Source of the DNA: Prochlorococcus marinus str. SB
GTDB taxonomy: Bacteria > Cyanobacteriota > Cyanobacteriia > PCC-6307 > Cyanobiaceae
Assembly: GCF_000760115.1 (NCBI RefSeq)
Contig: NZ_JNAS01000002.1
Coordinates: forward strand, 682,001-746,000
Reading direction: 5' to 3'
Length of the DNA stretch: 64,000 nt
The notes beneath the pieces were generated by a model. That model ran no database searches. It worked only from the letters and a program-made list of their open reading frames with translations, and had not been told where the DNA came from. The translations under genes were made by a program, and so were the position numbers. The stretch's first letter is position 1; each line of letters opens with the position of its first letter. Shown one piece after another: positions 18,879 to 28,399 of this stretch.

Positions 18879-20330
18879 TTATTTTTTTTCTTTTTTATTT
18901 TGAGTTTTTGTAGTTTTTGTAGTTTTTGTAGTTTTTGTAGTTTTTGTAGTTTTTGACGCAGTTTTTGTAGCTTTTGTTGTTTTTGAGCTTTTTGTAGCTT
19001 TAGAAGTTTTTGTAGTTTTTTCTTTTACTTCAGAATTTTCTTCAAGCCAAATGATTAACTTTTCTTTGAGTAAATCGTTAGTTATTACTTCTGTTAATTT
19101 TTTAATATCTATTTGTTTTGAAGATTGAGAGATTGCATCTTCATAATCTTTCATTCTTGAATCAATTTCATCTTGCTCAACTTTTATGTTTTCTGTTTCA
19201 GCTAATGCTTTTAAAGCTAAATTTCTTTGAACATTTTTTTCAGCTTGAGGCCTTGTGGACTCTGCTAATGACTTAACTAATTCCGGAGTGAAAGTAGATT
19301 TAACATCAAGACCTTGTTGAGCGAATCTTTGAGCGGTTTGTTCAATATTATTCCTCACTTCTATATCAATCATAGATTTTGGAATTTCAGCAACCAATTC
19401 GTTTGTTAATGCATCTAATAAAGCTTCAATTTTGATATCTTTTTGAGTTTTTTCAAAATTGTCTTTAAGTTGCTTTTCAATATCTTTCTTTAACTCTTTT
19501 AATGATTCTTTGTTGCCAGACTGTTTTGCAAAATCGTCATTGAGTTCAGGCAATTCTTTTTCCTTAAGATCCTTAAGATTTACTTCAAAAATTGCTTCTT
19601 TGCCTCTTGAATCCTCATGAGAATAATCATCAGGAAATTTAAGGTTAAGTGTTTTAGTATCACCAATTTCCATCTTTACGATTCCCTCAACGAAACCGGG
19701 AATCATTTTGTTCTTTTCTAACTCAAGATCCATTGATTCACTTGTTCCACCATCAATCTCTTTACCAGAATCTTTATATTTTCCTTTGAAACTAACTACA
19801 GCAATATCTCCTAATTTTGCTGCTCTATTGGTAACTGGAATAATGTTTGCAAACTGATTTCTAGATTTTTCTAGCGCTTCATCTATTGAATTAGGATCAA
19901 ATTTTGTCTTTGATATTTCAACACTTAGTCCTTTGGATTTTTTAAGTTTTAATTCTGGGGCAACATCAGTTTGAAGAGTAACCTTAAGTGATTTTTCAGG
20001 ACTAAACTTTGCAAGTAAAGATTCAAATCCATCTACCAATTCTGGCTCACTTAGTGGCTCTATAGATTTCATTTTTAACGCTTCTTGCCATGATTTATCA
20101 ATAATTTTTTCCAGAGCAGAAGCATGTAATTGTGCGATGCCAATTCTTTGGATTAAGACTTGTTTAGGAATCTTACCAAGTCTAAATCCCGGAATTTTAG
20201 CCGAACGACTGATTGAACTGATTGTTTCATTTACACACGTTTTGCATGTTTCAGATGGTATTTCTAATTCGAATGAAATCCTACTTTGAGGCAGAGGAGT
20301 TGTTTTGACTATTAGTGCATCTTTAGCCAT
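18879..20330 (-). CDS. tig: Trigger factor (ribosome-associated chaperone/PPIase)
   Basis: Chaperone that sits at the ribosome exit tunnel. The 483-residue protein has the ribosome-binding loop signature GFRLGKIPKQVL near residue 52, an FKBP-type PPIase domain with FKGKYKDSGKEIDGG and MIPGFVEGIVKMEIGDT (residues ~165-245), and a helical C-terminal chaperone domain. The last ~45 residues are a Lys/Thr/Ser-only tail of repeated KTT units that no family function explains (see the repeat entry). It is the first gene of tig-clpP-clpX and is divergent from asd. Confidence 0.95.
   Translation of the reverse strand: MAKDALIVKTTPLPQSRISFELEIPSETCKTCVNETISSISRSAKIPGFRLGKIPKQVLIQRIGIAQLHASALEKIIDKSWQEALKMKSIEPLSEPELVDGFESLLAKFSPEKSLKVTLQTDVAPELKLKKSKGLSVEISKTKFDPNSIDEALEKSRNQFANIIPVTNRAAKLGDIAVVSFKGKYKDSGKEIDGGTSESMDLELEKNKMIPGFVEGIVKMEIGDTKTLNLKFPDDYSHEDSRGKEAIFEVNLKDLKEKELPELNDDFAKQSGNKESLKELKKDIEKQLKDNFEKTQKDIKIEALLDALTNELVAEIPKSMIDIEVRNNIEQTAQRFAQQGLDVKSTFTPELVKSLAESTRPQAEKNVQRNLALKALAETENIKVEQDEIDSRMKDYEDAISQSSKQIDIKKLTEVITNDLLKEKLIIWLEENSEVKEKTTKTSKATKSSKTTKATKTASKTTKTTKTTKTTKTTKTQNKKEKK
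18911..18955 (-). repeat. Five exact 9-bp tandem repeats at the 3' end of tig
   Basis: The 9-bp unit tagtttttg (plus-strand reading) occurs five times without a mismatch, with degenerate copies continuing to about 19020. Read on the coding strand it gives KTT repeats, so gain or loss of units would keep the frame and only change the length of the basic tail. It is a microsatellite inside a gene and likely to vary between strains. Confidence 0.9.
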
Positions 20331-20454
20331 GTTTTTCTAAGTTATTACTATGAACCGAATCTTAATTATTTCACATTATGTGATTTCCTTGAAAGTTAAT
20401 TTTTTGATAAAGTAAAAAAAATAGTCAATCTATTTATAAGAATCATTTTAAAGT

Positions 20455-21486
20455 GTGAGACATTCTCCGTATTTGCCTAATAGGCCATTAAAAGTTGCTG
20501 TTTTAGGTTCTTCAGGTGCTGTGGGATCTGAATTGCTAAAAATTCTTGAACAACGTGATTTCCCAATATCAGAATTGGTCTTGCTTTCATCAGAGCGGTC
20601 AGAAGGAAAAAAAATTATTTGGAAAGATGAAGAATTAGTTACAAAAAAAACAACTAAGGAAGAGTTTAAGAATCTTGATTTAGTTTTGGCTTCAGCTGGC
20701 GGAAGTATTTCAAAAAAGTGGTTATCTACCATTATTGATCAAAATGCTTTACTGATAGATAATTCAAGTGCTTTCAGATTAGATAAGAACGTTCCTCTTA
20801 TAGTCCCTGAAGTTAATGCTAGTGACGTACTTAATCATGATGGGGTAATAGCGAATCCAAACTGCACTACCATTTTATTGACATTAGTTTTAGCTCCATT
20901 AAACAAACTTTCTACTATTCAAAGAGTTATTGTCTCAACATATCAATCTGTCAGTGGTGCAGGCCAACTGGCGATGGAGGAACTAAAACTTTTAACTGAA
21001 CAATATCTTCAAGGAAATCCTCAAAAAAGTGAAGTTTTGCCATACTCCCTTGCTTTTAATTTGTTTTTACATAATTCCCCTATGCTTTCAAATAATTACT
21101 GCGAAGAAGAGATCAAAATGGTTAATGAGACAAGGAAAATATTAAATATTGCTGATTTAAAGCTCTCTGCTACATGTGTTCGAGTCCCAGTTCTGAGAGC
21201 ACATTCTGAATCGATCAATATTGAATTTGCCGATGTAGTTGAGCCTAAAGATGCTCTTGAAGAATTAAAAAAATCTCCTGGAATTGAAATTATTGAGGAT
21301 TATAAAAATAATAGATTTCCTATGCCAAATGACGTTATGGGAAGGGATAGTGTTGCTGTTGGCAGGCTAAGAACTGATATAAGTCATCCTCATGGATTAG
21401 AATTATGGTTATGTGGAGATCAAATAAGAAAAGGAGCAGCTCTGAATGCTGTTCAAATAGCTGAGTTATTAATTCCAAAAAAATGA
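20455..21486 (+). CDS. asd: Aspartate-semialdehyde dehydrogenase
   Basis: Makes aspartate semialdehyde from aspartyl phosphate, the branch point to lysine/diaminopimelate, threonine and methionine. The 343-residue protein starts at a GTG, with the NADP-binding [18 protein letters not shown] close behind, and carries the catalytic Cys137 in [22 protein letters not shown] and the late [20 protein letters not shown] region complete the family pattern. It overlaps the dapA start by 4 bp (ATGA), so the two steps are translationally coupled. It is divergent from tig across a 124-bp gap. Confidence 0.96.
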   Translation: MRHSPYLPNRPLKVAVLGSSGAVGSELLKILEQRDFPISELVLLSSERSEGKKIIWKDEELVTKKTTKEEFKNLDLVLASAGGSISKKWLSTIIDQNALLIDNSSAFRLDKNVPLIVPEVNASDVLNHDGVIANPNCTTILLTLVLAPLNKLSTIQRVIVSTYQSVSGAGQLAMEELKLLTEQYLQGNPQKSEVLPYSLAFNLFLHNSPMLSNNYCEEEIKMVNETRKILNIADLKLSATCVRVPVLRAHSESINIEFADVVEPKDALEELKKSPGIEIIEDYKNNRFPMPNDVMGRDSVAVGRLRTDISHPHGLELWLCGDQIRKGAALNAVQIAELLIPKK

Positions 21487-22385
21487 TTGCAAACAAAACT
21501 GAGTGTAATAATCCACTATTTGGAAGAATATTGACTGCAATGGTTACTCCATTCACTGAGAATGGAGATGTAGATTATGAACTAGCTATAAAACTTTCAA
21601 ATTATCTTTTTGAGAACGGTTCCGATGGAATTGTGTTGTGCGGTACTACTGGAGAATCTCCGACTCTTTCATGGGCTGAACAGCATGATTTATTTATTGC
21701 GGTAAAAGGATCTTTGGATGCAAGCTGTAAAGTAATAGTTGGCACTGGTAGCAATTGTACAAGCGAAGCTGTGGAAGCTACAAAAAAAGCTTACGACTCT
21801 GGTGCCGACGGTGCTTTGGTCGTTGTTCCTTATTACAATAAGCCGCCTCAAGAAGGTCTTTATAAACATTTCAGTTCTATTGCTAAATCTGCAAAGGATT
21901 TGCCTCTTATGCTCTACAACGTTCCTGGCAGGACTGGATGCAATTTATTACCTGATACTGTGAAGAAACTTATGGATTTCTCAAATATTCTCAGTATTAA
22001 AGCTGCAAGCGGTAGAATAGAAGAAGTAACAGAATTAAGAGCTATTTGTGGCTCCGAACTATCTGTATATAGTGGCGACGATTCATTGTTGCTTCCAATG
22101 TTATCGGTAGGTGCTGTAGGAGTAGTAAGTGTTGCAAGTCATTTAGTTGGATTGCAATTGAAAGAGATGATTCATTCTTTTCAAACTGGAAAGGTTTCCA
22201 ATGCTCTTGCTATTCATGAAAAACTTCAGCCTCTTTTCAAAGCACTCTTTATGACTACTAATCCAATCCCAATTAAAGCTGCTTTGGAGCTATCGGGATG
22301 GGATGTAGGTAATCCTAGAAGTCCTTTGTCACCTTTAAACAATGACATGAAAAAGCAACTATCTTTTATCCTGAATTCCCTATAA
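21483..22385 (+). CDS. dapA: 4-hydroxy-tetrahydrodipicolinate synthase
   Basis: Condenses pyruvate with aspartate semialdehyde at the entry to the lysine and diaminopimelate pathway. The 300-residue TIM barrel shows the pyruvate-binding [14 protein letters not shown] motif, Tyr145 in LYNVPGRTG and the Schiff-base Lys173 in ILSIKAASG. Its start overlaps the asd stop by 4 bp. A palindrome containing a consensus -10 box spans its stop codon, which may start transcription of rnj downstream. Confidence 0.96.
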   Translation: MIANKTECNNPLFGRILTAMVTPFTENGDVDYELAIKLSNYLFENGSDGIVLCGTTGESPTLSWAEQHDLFIAVKGSLDASCKVIVGTGSNCTSEAVEATKKAYDSGADGALVVVPYYNKPPQEGLYKHFSSIAKSAKDLPLMLYNVPGRTGCNLLPDTVKKLMDFSNILSIKAASGRIEEVTELRAICGSELSVYSGDDSLLLPMLSVGAVGVVSVASHLVGLQLKEMIHSFQTGKVSNALAIHEKLQPLFKALFMTTNPIPIKAALELSGWDVGNPRSPLSPLNNDMKKQLSFILNSL

Positions 22386-22391
22386 TAGGGA
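22377..22391 (+). promoter_or_regulatory. Palindrome with embedded TATAAT at the dapA stop codon
   Basis: TCCCTA at 22377-22382 and TAGGGA at 22386-22391 form a perfect 6-bp inverted repeat around TAA, which is the dapA stop codon. The centre reads TATAAT (22381-22386), a perfect -10 hexamer. The RNase J start is 75 bp downstream. There is no T tract after the right arm, so a terminator is unlikely. I read it as a candidate rnj promoter that might double as an operator. Confidence 0.4.
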
Positions 22392-22465
22392 TTATATTTA
22401 ACTTGATAATTAAATTTAAATAAACCTTATTTGATTACAAGCAGGCCTTCATAAATTTCAAAATT

Positions 22466-24454
22466 ATGCAATCAAGTACAAATTCAACTGTAAAAAGATC
22501 TACTCATGATTCATCTAGATCTAAAAGTAATACCCCAGCTCTACGAGTAATACCTCTTGGAGGATTACATGAAATAGGAAAAAACACTTGCGTTTTTGAA
22601 TATGGTGATGAATTAATGCTTGTTGATGCTGGCCTAGCTTTCCCATCTGATGGTATGCATGGCGTAAACGTTGTTATGCCTGATACAACTTTTTTAAAAG
22701 AAAATCAAAGAAGAATAAAAGGAATGATTGTCACTCACGGGCATGAAGATCACATTGGAGGTATTTCTCATCATCTAAAGCACTTTAATATTCCCATTAT
22801 TTATGGCCCAAGACTTGCAATGTCAATGCTTAGAGGAAAAATGGAGGAAGCAGGGGTATCTGATAGAACAACAATACAGACAGTAAATCCAAGAGATGTT
22901 GTAAAAGTAGGACAACATTTTTCTGTTGAATTTATTCGAAATACCCATTCTATTTGCGATAGCTTTTCTTTAGCAGTTACAACACCTGTTGGCACAATTA
23001 TTTTCACGGGAGATTTTAAGTTTGATCATATGCCAGTAGATGGAGAGCAATTTGATATTGAAAGAATGGTGCATTACGGAGAGAAGGGTGTTTTATGCAT
23101 GTTCAGTGATTCTACTAATGCCGAAGTTCCAGGTTTTTGTCCTTCTGAGAAGACTATCTATCCCTCTTTAGAAAAACATATTGCAGAGGCAAAAGAACGA
23201 GTTATCCTTACCACTTTTGCTAGTTCTGTGCATAGAGTGACAATGATCTTAGAATTGGCCATGAAACATGGAAGAAAGGTCGGTTTGTTAGGTAGATCGA
23301 TGATAAATGTTATTGCTAAGGCAAGAGATATTGGTTATATGAAATGCCCAGATGATTTATTTGTTCCTATCAAGCAAATTAGAGATTTGCCAGATAGGGA
23401 GACCTTATTATTAATGACGGGTAGTCAAGGAGAACCCCTAGCAGCGTTAAGCAGAATCTCTCGTGGTGAACATCAGCATGTTCGGCTTAAGACTACTGAT
23501 ACTGTAATATTTTCAGCCAGCCCAATTCCTGGTAATACTATTTCTGTTGTTAATACAATTGACAGATTAATGAAACTCGGAGCAAAGGTTGTTTATGGAA
23601 AGGGTGAGAATATTCATGTTTCTGGTCATGGTTTTCAAGAAGATCAAAAGTTAATGTTGGCACTCGCAAAACCTAAGTTTTTTGTTCCTGTTCATGGAGA
23701 ACATAGAATGCTTGTTTGTCATGGGAAGAGTGCACAAACTATGGGGGTTCCAAAAGACAATATCTTAATTATTGAAAATGGAGATGTAGTTGAGTTAACA
23801 CCTAATTCTATTCAAAAGGGTGATCCTGTAAAAGCTGGTGTTGAACTGCTTGATAACTCACGAAATGGGATAGTAGATGCTCGAGTATTAAAGGAAAGGC
23901 AGCAATTGGCTGGAGATGGTGTAGTAACTGTTTTAGCTCCTATTAGTACAGATGGGAAGATGGTTGCGCCTCCTAGAGTTAATTTGAGAGGAGTTGTTAC
24001 TACTGCAGAGCCAAGAAAAATGTCTATGTGGACAGAACGAGAAATAAGCTGGGTCTTAGAAAATAGATGGAAACAATTATCCAGACAAACTGGGCCGAAT
24101 AATTTTGAGGTAGATTGGATTGGTGTACAAAGAGAAATTGAAAATGGTTTATCGAGAAGAATGAGAAGAGAATTACAAGTTGAACCACTTATTTTGTGTT
24201 TAGTTCAACCTGCTCCAAGTGGAACTCGTGCTTATATTCCAAAGATTACCGAAGAGCAAAATTTCTCCAATAGAAATAGAAATAATAATAATTTCCAAAA
24301 GAAATCAAACAATAATCATCATCCTAATAGTTCAAATAACCCACAAAATACCCAAAAAAGTCCAAAAGTATCACAGAATCCATCAGCTGAGACTTCTACA
24401 GAAGATTCATTTGAAGGTAGAACAAGAAGAAGAAGATCTGCTGTAACATCTTAA
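22466..24454 (+). CDS. rnj: Ribonuclease J
   Basis: Metallo-beta-lactamase/beta-CASP ribonuclease for mRNA decay and rRNA processing. The 662-residue protein has the zinc-binding HGHEDH at residues 91-96, FTGDFKFDH near 185, the beta-CASP segment TGSQGEP and the FVPVHGEHRML histidine motif. After residue ~590 the protein becomes an Asn/Ser/Gln-rich low-complexity tail ending in basic RTRRRRS, as is common for cyanobacterial RNase J/E partners. Its stop codon shares a TTAA tetranucleotide with the convergent tilS stop. Confidence 0.95.
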   Translation: MQSSTNSTVKRSTHDSSRSKSNTPALRVIPLGGLHEIGKNTCVFEYGDELMLVDAGLAFPSDGMHGVNVVMPDTTFLKENQRRIKGMIVTHGHEDHIGGISHHLKHFNIPIIYGPRLAMSMLRGKMEEAGVSDRTTIQTVNPRDVVKVGQHFSVEFIRNTHSICDSFSLAVTTPVGTIIFTGDFKFDHMPVDGEQFDIERMVHYGEKGVLCMFSDSTNAEVPGFCPSEKTIYPSLEKHIAEAKERVILTTFASSVHRVTMILELAMKHGRKVGLLGRSMINVIAKARDIGYMKCPDDLFVPIKQIRDLPDRETLLLMTGSQGEPLAALSRISRGEHQHVRLKTTDTVIFSASPIPGNTISVVNTIDRLMKLGAKVVYGKGENIHVSGHGFQEDQKLMLALAKPKFFVPVHGEHRMLVCHGKSAQTMGVPKDNILIIENGDVVELTPNSIQKGDPVKAGVELLDNSRNGIVDARVLKERQQLAGDGVVTVLAPISTDGKMVAPPRVNLRGVVTTAEPRKMSMWTEREISWVLENRWKQLSRQTGPNNFEVDWIGVQREIENGLSRRMRRELQVEPLILCLVQPAPSGTRAYIPKITEEQNFSNRNRNNNNFQKKSNNNHHPNSSNNPQNTQKSPKVSQNPSAETSTEDSFEGRTRRRRSAVTS

Positions 24455-25461
24455 CTTTTTTCAAAATTTATATAGTTTTTATCCCAAACAATTTTTAAAA
24501 ACTCTTGCAGATTAATTTGACCTTTATTTTTTTCATAAATTGAAGTTGCTAATTTTGTCAGATTTTTAGAACTACATTGCTTTGGAGATATTTCTTTTAA
24601 AAATCTATTTAAAATTGTGCACCTCGCTTCAATACACATACTATTTAGGAGATTCCTATTGATACCTTTAACATCTTTACAATAAAAATACGCTAGTTCA
24701 CTTAGATCATTACGTTCATTATTGTATTTGCTCATTTTTTGGGAAAAATTATTTATCCTTTCAGAACAACCAGGATAGATAACTTCTAAGGTAGGAATAA
24801 TTTTTTTTCTTACTAAATTTCTTTTTAATTTAAGATCTGAATTTGTAGGATCTTCCCAGACTGGAATCTTCATTTCATTGCAAAATTTTTTTGTATCTTC
24901 CCTACTGAAAATTAATATTGGTCTTATTAAATAAATTTGATTTTCTATTAATCTTTTACTCTCAATATTACTCAGACCTGCAAAATTGCTTCCTCTAGAT
25001 AAATTAAGGATAAATGTTTCTGCATTATCACTACTCGTGTGACCAGTTAGCAAATAAATATTATGTTTTTCCTGATTTTTATTTAATAAAGTTTTGGCTC
25101 TTTTACATAATTTTTTATATCTCCATTCTCGTGCTTTTTCTTCTGAAGAAATACTTTCTTTATCTGCTTGATCAAAAGAGAATGAAATATTTTTATCTTC
25201 GCAATAATCTTTTAATTCAGTAGCATATAGTGATGATTTTTCGTGCCACTGATGATCACCATGCCAAACACTAATAGACCAATTATGTAGTTTTTTTAGG
25301 TCATTAATTAGGGTTAATAAGGCCATTGAGTCTTGCCCCCCCGAAACACTTATTAAAATATTGGATCCTTTGGGAATTAAAATTTTTTTGGCAAGAATCT
25401 CCTTATGAAGCTGATGATGCCATGATGACCAATTTTTCTGACTTAATTTTTTATCAGTCAT
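24451..25461 (-). CDS. tilS: tRNA(Ile)-lysidine synthetase
   Basis: Modifies C34 of tRNA-Ile(CAU) to lysidine so that it reads AUA codons, which are abundant in this AT-rich genome. The 336-residue protein has the N-type ATP pyrophosphatase P-loop ILISVSGGQDSMALL near residues 35-49, WHGDHQWHEKS, and LLTGHTSSDNAETFILNLSRG around 143-163. It is on the short side, with a reduced C-terminal region. It converges on rnj and is divergent from the Ycf23-like gene. Confidence 0.94.
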   Translation of the reverse strand: MTDKKLSQKNWSSWHHQLHKEILAKKILIPKGSNILISVSGGQDSMALLTLINDLKKLHNWSISVWHGDHQWHEKSSLYATELKDYCEDKNISFSFDQADKESISSEEKAREWRYKKLCKRAKTLLNKNQEKHNIYLLTGHTSSDNAETFILNLSRGSNFAGLSNIESKRLIENQIYLIRPILIFSREDTKKFCNEMKIPVWEDPTNSDLKLKRNLVRKKIIPTLEVIYPGCSERINNFSQKMSKYNNERNDLSELAYFYCKDVKGINRNLLNSMCIEARCTILNRFLKEISPKQCSSKNLTKLATSIYEKNKGQINLQEFLKIVWDKNYINFEKS

Positions 25462-25546
25462 TTTGTGTTGCTCAGATAATATTTTTTAAAAAATGCACTG
25501 TTTTACTAAAACAATGTCACAATCGGGTAATAAATTCATTAAGTCA

Positions 25547-26323
25547 ATGAGTCTGATTAATCTTTTGCCACAAAAAATCAAAGAAGAGTTAAGAAGCAAA
25601 TCCTTACTCAAAGTTATTTCAGGATTGAATAATTTCGATGTTCAGTCTGTGAAAATAATTGTTGAGGCTGCTTCATTAGGAGGTGCAGATCTTGTCGATA
25701 TTGCTTGTAAACCTGAACTCGTTGATTTAGCACTTAAGAATTCAACACTATCAGTTTGTGTTAGTTCAGTAGTGCCTCGATCTTTTCAAGATTGTGTAAA
25801 AGCAGGAGCATCATTAATTGAGATAGGAAATTACGATACTTTTTATGAAAAAGGCATTCATTTTTCAGATAAAAAAGTTTTAAACATTACAAAAGAGACG
25901 AGGGATTTATTGCCTAATTTTCCTTTATCAGTAACTGTTCCTCATACTATGCCTATTGATAAACAAGTTGATCTTGCTGTAAAGCTAGTGGAAGAAGGCG
26001 TTGATATTATTCAAACAGAAGGTGGTATCAGTTCTACACCTTACTCTCCAGGAATTCAAGGTTTTTTTGAAAAATCAGTACCAACTCTTGCATCTACCTA
26101 TGCTATTCATCAAGAATTTAAGAAACAATCTCTGAATATACCAATCATGAGTGCCTCTGGATTAAGCCAAGTAACTTGTCCACTAGCAATATCCTCTGGA
26201 GCCTCAGCAGTTGGCGTTGGATCGGTGGTTAATAAATTAGATGATTTAATATCAATGATTGCGGTTGTTAGGGGCTTAAAAGAATCTTTGAAAAATTCAA
26301 TAATTGGAGAAAAAATTTCTTAG
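25547..26323 (+). CDS. DUF561/Ycf23-like TIM-barrel protein
   Basis: A ~258-residue protein starting MSLINLLPQKIKEEL; the frame is open back to 25493, with another ATG at 25514. I chose 25547 because the upstream residues look unlike the family and the later start leaves room for a divergent promoter. The sequence KVISGLNNFDVQSVKIIVEA, EGGVDIIQTEGGISSTPYSP-like segments and a late GASAVGVGSVVNKL suggest a phosphate-binding TIM barrel. This matches the Ycf23/DUF561 family found in algal plastids and cyanobacteria, whose function is unknown. Confidence 0.8.
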   Translation: MSLINLLPQKIKEELRSKSLLKVISGLNNFDVQSVKIIVEAASLGGADLVDIACKPELVDLALKNSTLSVCVSSVVPRSFQDCVKAGASLIEIGNYDTFYEKGIHFSDKKVLNITKETRDLLPNFPLSVTVPHTMPIDKQVDLAVKLVEEGVDIIQTEGGISSTPYSPGIQGFFEKSVPTLASTYAIHQEFKKQSLNIPIMSASGLSQVTCPLAISSGASAVGVGSVVNKLDDLISMIAVVRGLKESLKNSIIGEKIS

Positions 26324-26352
26324 TATAGCAACATCCTTTAGCTACTAGCTTG

Positions 26353-28392
26353 ATGAACAACTATAAGCTTCAAGCTCCTTACGAACCAAATGGAGATCAA
26401 CCAGAAGCTATTAAAAAATTAGTTAAAGGTGTAAATAATGGTAAACAGTTTCAGACTCTTTTAGGAGCTACTGGAACTGGAAAAACATTTACCATTGCCA
26501 ATGTAATTCAACAAACAGGAAGGCCAGCACTTGTTTTAGCCCATAACAAAACGTTGGCTGCACAACTATGTAATGAATTAAGGGAATTTTTTCCAAAAAA
26601 TGCTGTTGAGTACTTCATTTCTTACTACGATTATTATCAACCTGAAGCTTATGTACCAGTAAGTGATACTTACATAGCCAAAACTGCTTCAATTAATGAA
26701 GAAATAGATATGCTTAGGCATTCTGCAACACGCTCATTATTTGAAAGAAAAGATGTAATTGTTGTAGCCTCAATAAGTTGTATTTATGGTCTTGGTATAC
26801 CGAGCGAGTATTTAAAAGCTGCAGTTAAATTTGAAGTGGGAAAATCAATAAATCTACGTTCTTCTTTGAGGTCTCTGGTTGAAAATCAATATACTAGAAA
26901 TGATATTGAAATTACTAGAGGTAGATTCAGAATTAAAGGTGATGTTTTAGAAATCGGTCCAGCTTATGAAGATAGATTAATAAGAATTGAGTTATTTGGT
27001 GATGAAGTCGAGGCTATTAGATATGTTGACCCTACTACAGGAGAAATACTTGAAAGTTTGGAACAAGTTAGCGTTTACCCAGCGAAGCATTTTGTAACTC
27101 CAAAAGAAAGACTTGAGAGTGCAATAAGTGCGATTAGAAGTGAATTAAAAACTCAACTAGATAAATTTACATACGAAGGAAAATTATTAGAGGCTCAACG
27201 TCTAGAACAACGTACAAAATATGATTTAGAAATGCTTAAAGAGGTTGGTTATTGTAATGGAGTTGAGAATTATGCTCGTCATTTATCAGGTAGGGAGGAA
27301 GGTTCACCGCCAGAATGTTTAATAGATTACTTTCCCAAAGATTGGTTGTTGGTAGTTGATGAGAGTCATGTAACATGTCCTCAACTTCATGCGATGTACA
27401 ACGGTGATCAATCTAGAAAAAAAGTTTTAATAGATCATGGTTTTAGATTGCCAAGTGCTGCAGATAATAGACCTTTAAAATGTGAAGAGTTTTGGGAAAA
27501 ATCAAAACAGACATTATTTATAAGTGCAACCCCCGGTCAATGGGAATTAGATCAATGTGATGGTGAATTTATTGAGCAAGTTATAAGACCAACTGGGGTA
27601 TTAGACCCGGTAATTGATGTAAGACCTAGTGAAGGCCAAATAGAAGATCTGTTATCTGAAATAAGAATTCGCGCTGAAAAGAATCAAAGAGTGCTTGTGA
27701 CAACACTTACTAAGAGAATGGCTGAAGATCTAACTGATTTTTTATCTGAAAATAAAGTAAGAGTTAGATATTTGCATTCCGAAATCCATTCAATTGAAAG
27801 AATTGAAATTATTCAAGACCTTAGAATGGGCGAATATGATGTTTTGGTAGGCGTTAATTTATTAAGAGAGGGACTAGATCTTCCAGAAGTATCCTTAGTC
27901 GCCATTTTAGATGCTGATAAAGAAGGTTTTCTGAGGGCAGAAAGGTCATTGATTCAAACAATAGGAAGAGCTGCCAGACATGTTGAAGGTGTTGCTTTGC
28001 TTTATGCAGATAACTTCACAGATTCAATGAAAAGAGCAATATCTGAAACTGATAGAAGAAGAACTATTCAAAAAAAATATAATCAAATCAATGGTATTAC
28101 TCCAAAACCTGCAGGCAAAAAAATAGAAAATTCAATATTATCTTTTCTAGAACTTTCCAGAAAACTTGATGCTGGTGGTTTATCTAAAGATCTCATAAAT
28201 ATAGTTAATAACAAAACTGACGCAATTCTCAGTTCCAGTGATAATCAATGTTTGCTCGAAGAATTACCTGACTTAATAGAAAAGTTAGAAATTAAAATGA
28301 AAGACGCTGCAAAAGAGTTAAATTTTGAAGAAGCAGCAAATTTGAGGGATAGAATCAAAAAATTAAGACAAAAATTGGCAAGAAATAATTAA
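26353..28392 (+). CDS. uvrB: UvrABC system protein B
   Basis: Damage-verification helicase of nucleotide excision repair. The frame opens with TTG at 26350, but the ATG at 26353 ([20 protein letters not shown]) is the natural start, giving 679 residues. Walker A is [10 protein letters not shown] near residue 40, the beta-hairpin region is [20 protein letters not shown], and helicase motifs LVVDESHVT and [12 protein letters not shown] follow. The C-terminal UVR motif for UvrC binding ([20 protein letters not shown]) is intact. It starts 29 bp after the Ycf23-like gene. Confidence 0.97.
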   Translation: MNNYKLQAPYEPNGDQPEAIKKLVKGVNNGKQFQTLLGATGTGKTFTIANVIQQTGRPALVLAHNKTLAAQLCNELREFFPKNAVEYFISYYDYYQPEAYVPVSDTYIAKTASINEEIDMLRHSATRSLFERKDVIVVASISCIYGLGIPSEYLKAAVKFEVGKSINLRSSLRSLVENQYTRNDIEITRGRFRIKGDVLEIGPAYEDRLIRIELFGDEVEAIRYVDPTTGEILESLEQVSVYPAKHFVTPKERLESAISAIRSELKTQLDKFTYEGKLLEAQRLEQRTKYDLEMLKEVGYCNGVENYARHLSGREEGSPPECLIDYFPKDWLLVVDESHVTCPQLHAMYNGDQSRKKVLIDHGFRLPSAADNRPLKCEEFWEKSKQTLFISATPGQWELDQCDGEFIEQVIRPTGVLDPVIDVRPSEGQIEDLLSEIRIRAEKNQRVLVTTLTKRMAEDLTDFLSENKVRVRYLHSEIHSIERIEIIQDLRMGEYDVLVGVNLLREGLDLPEVSLVAILDADKEGFLRAERSLIQTIGRAARHVEGVALLYADNFTDSMKRAISETDRRRTIQKKYNQINGITPKPAGKKIENSILSFLELSRKLDAGGLSKDLINIVNNKTDAILSSSDNQCLLEELPDLIEKLEIKMKDAAKELNFEEAANLRDRIKKLRQKLARNN

Positions 28393-28399
28393 AAAGAAC

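Noticed and set aside
20643-20650. A8 run in asd as a second slippage site
   Set aside because: It falls early in a catalytic gene where truncated products would be useless; taken as the background level of A runs in this AT-rich genome.
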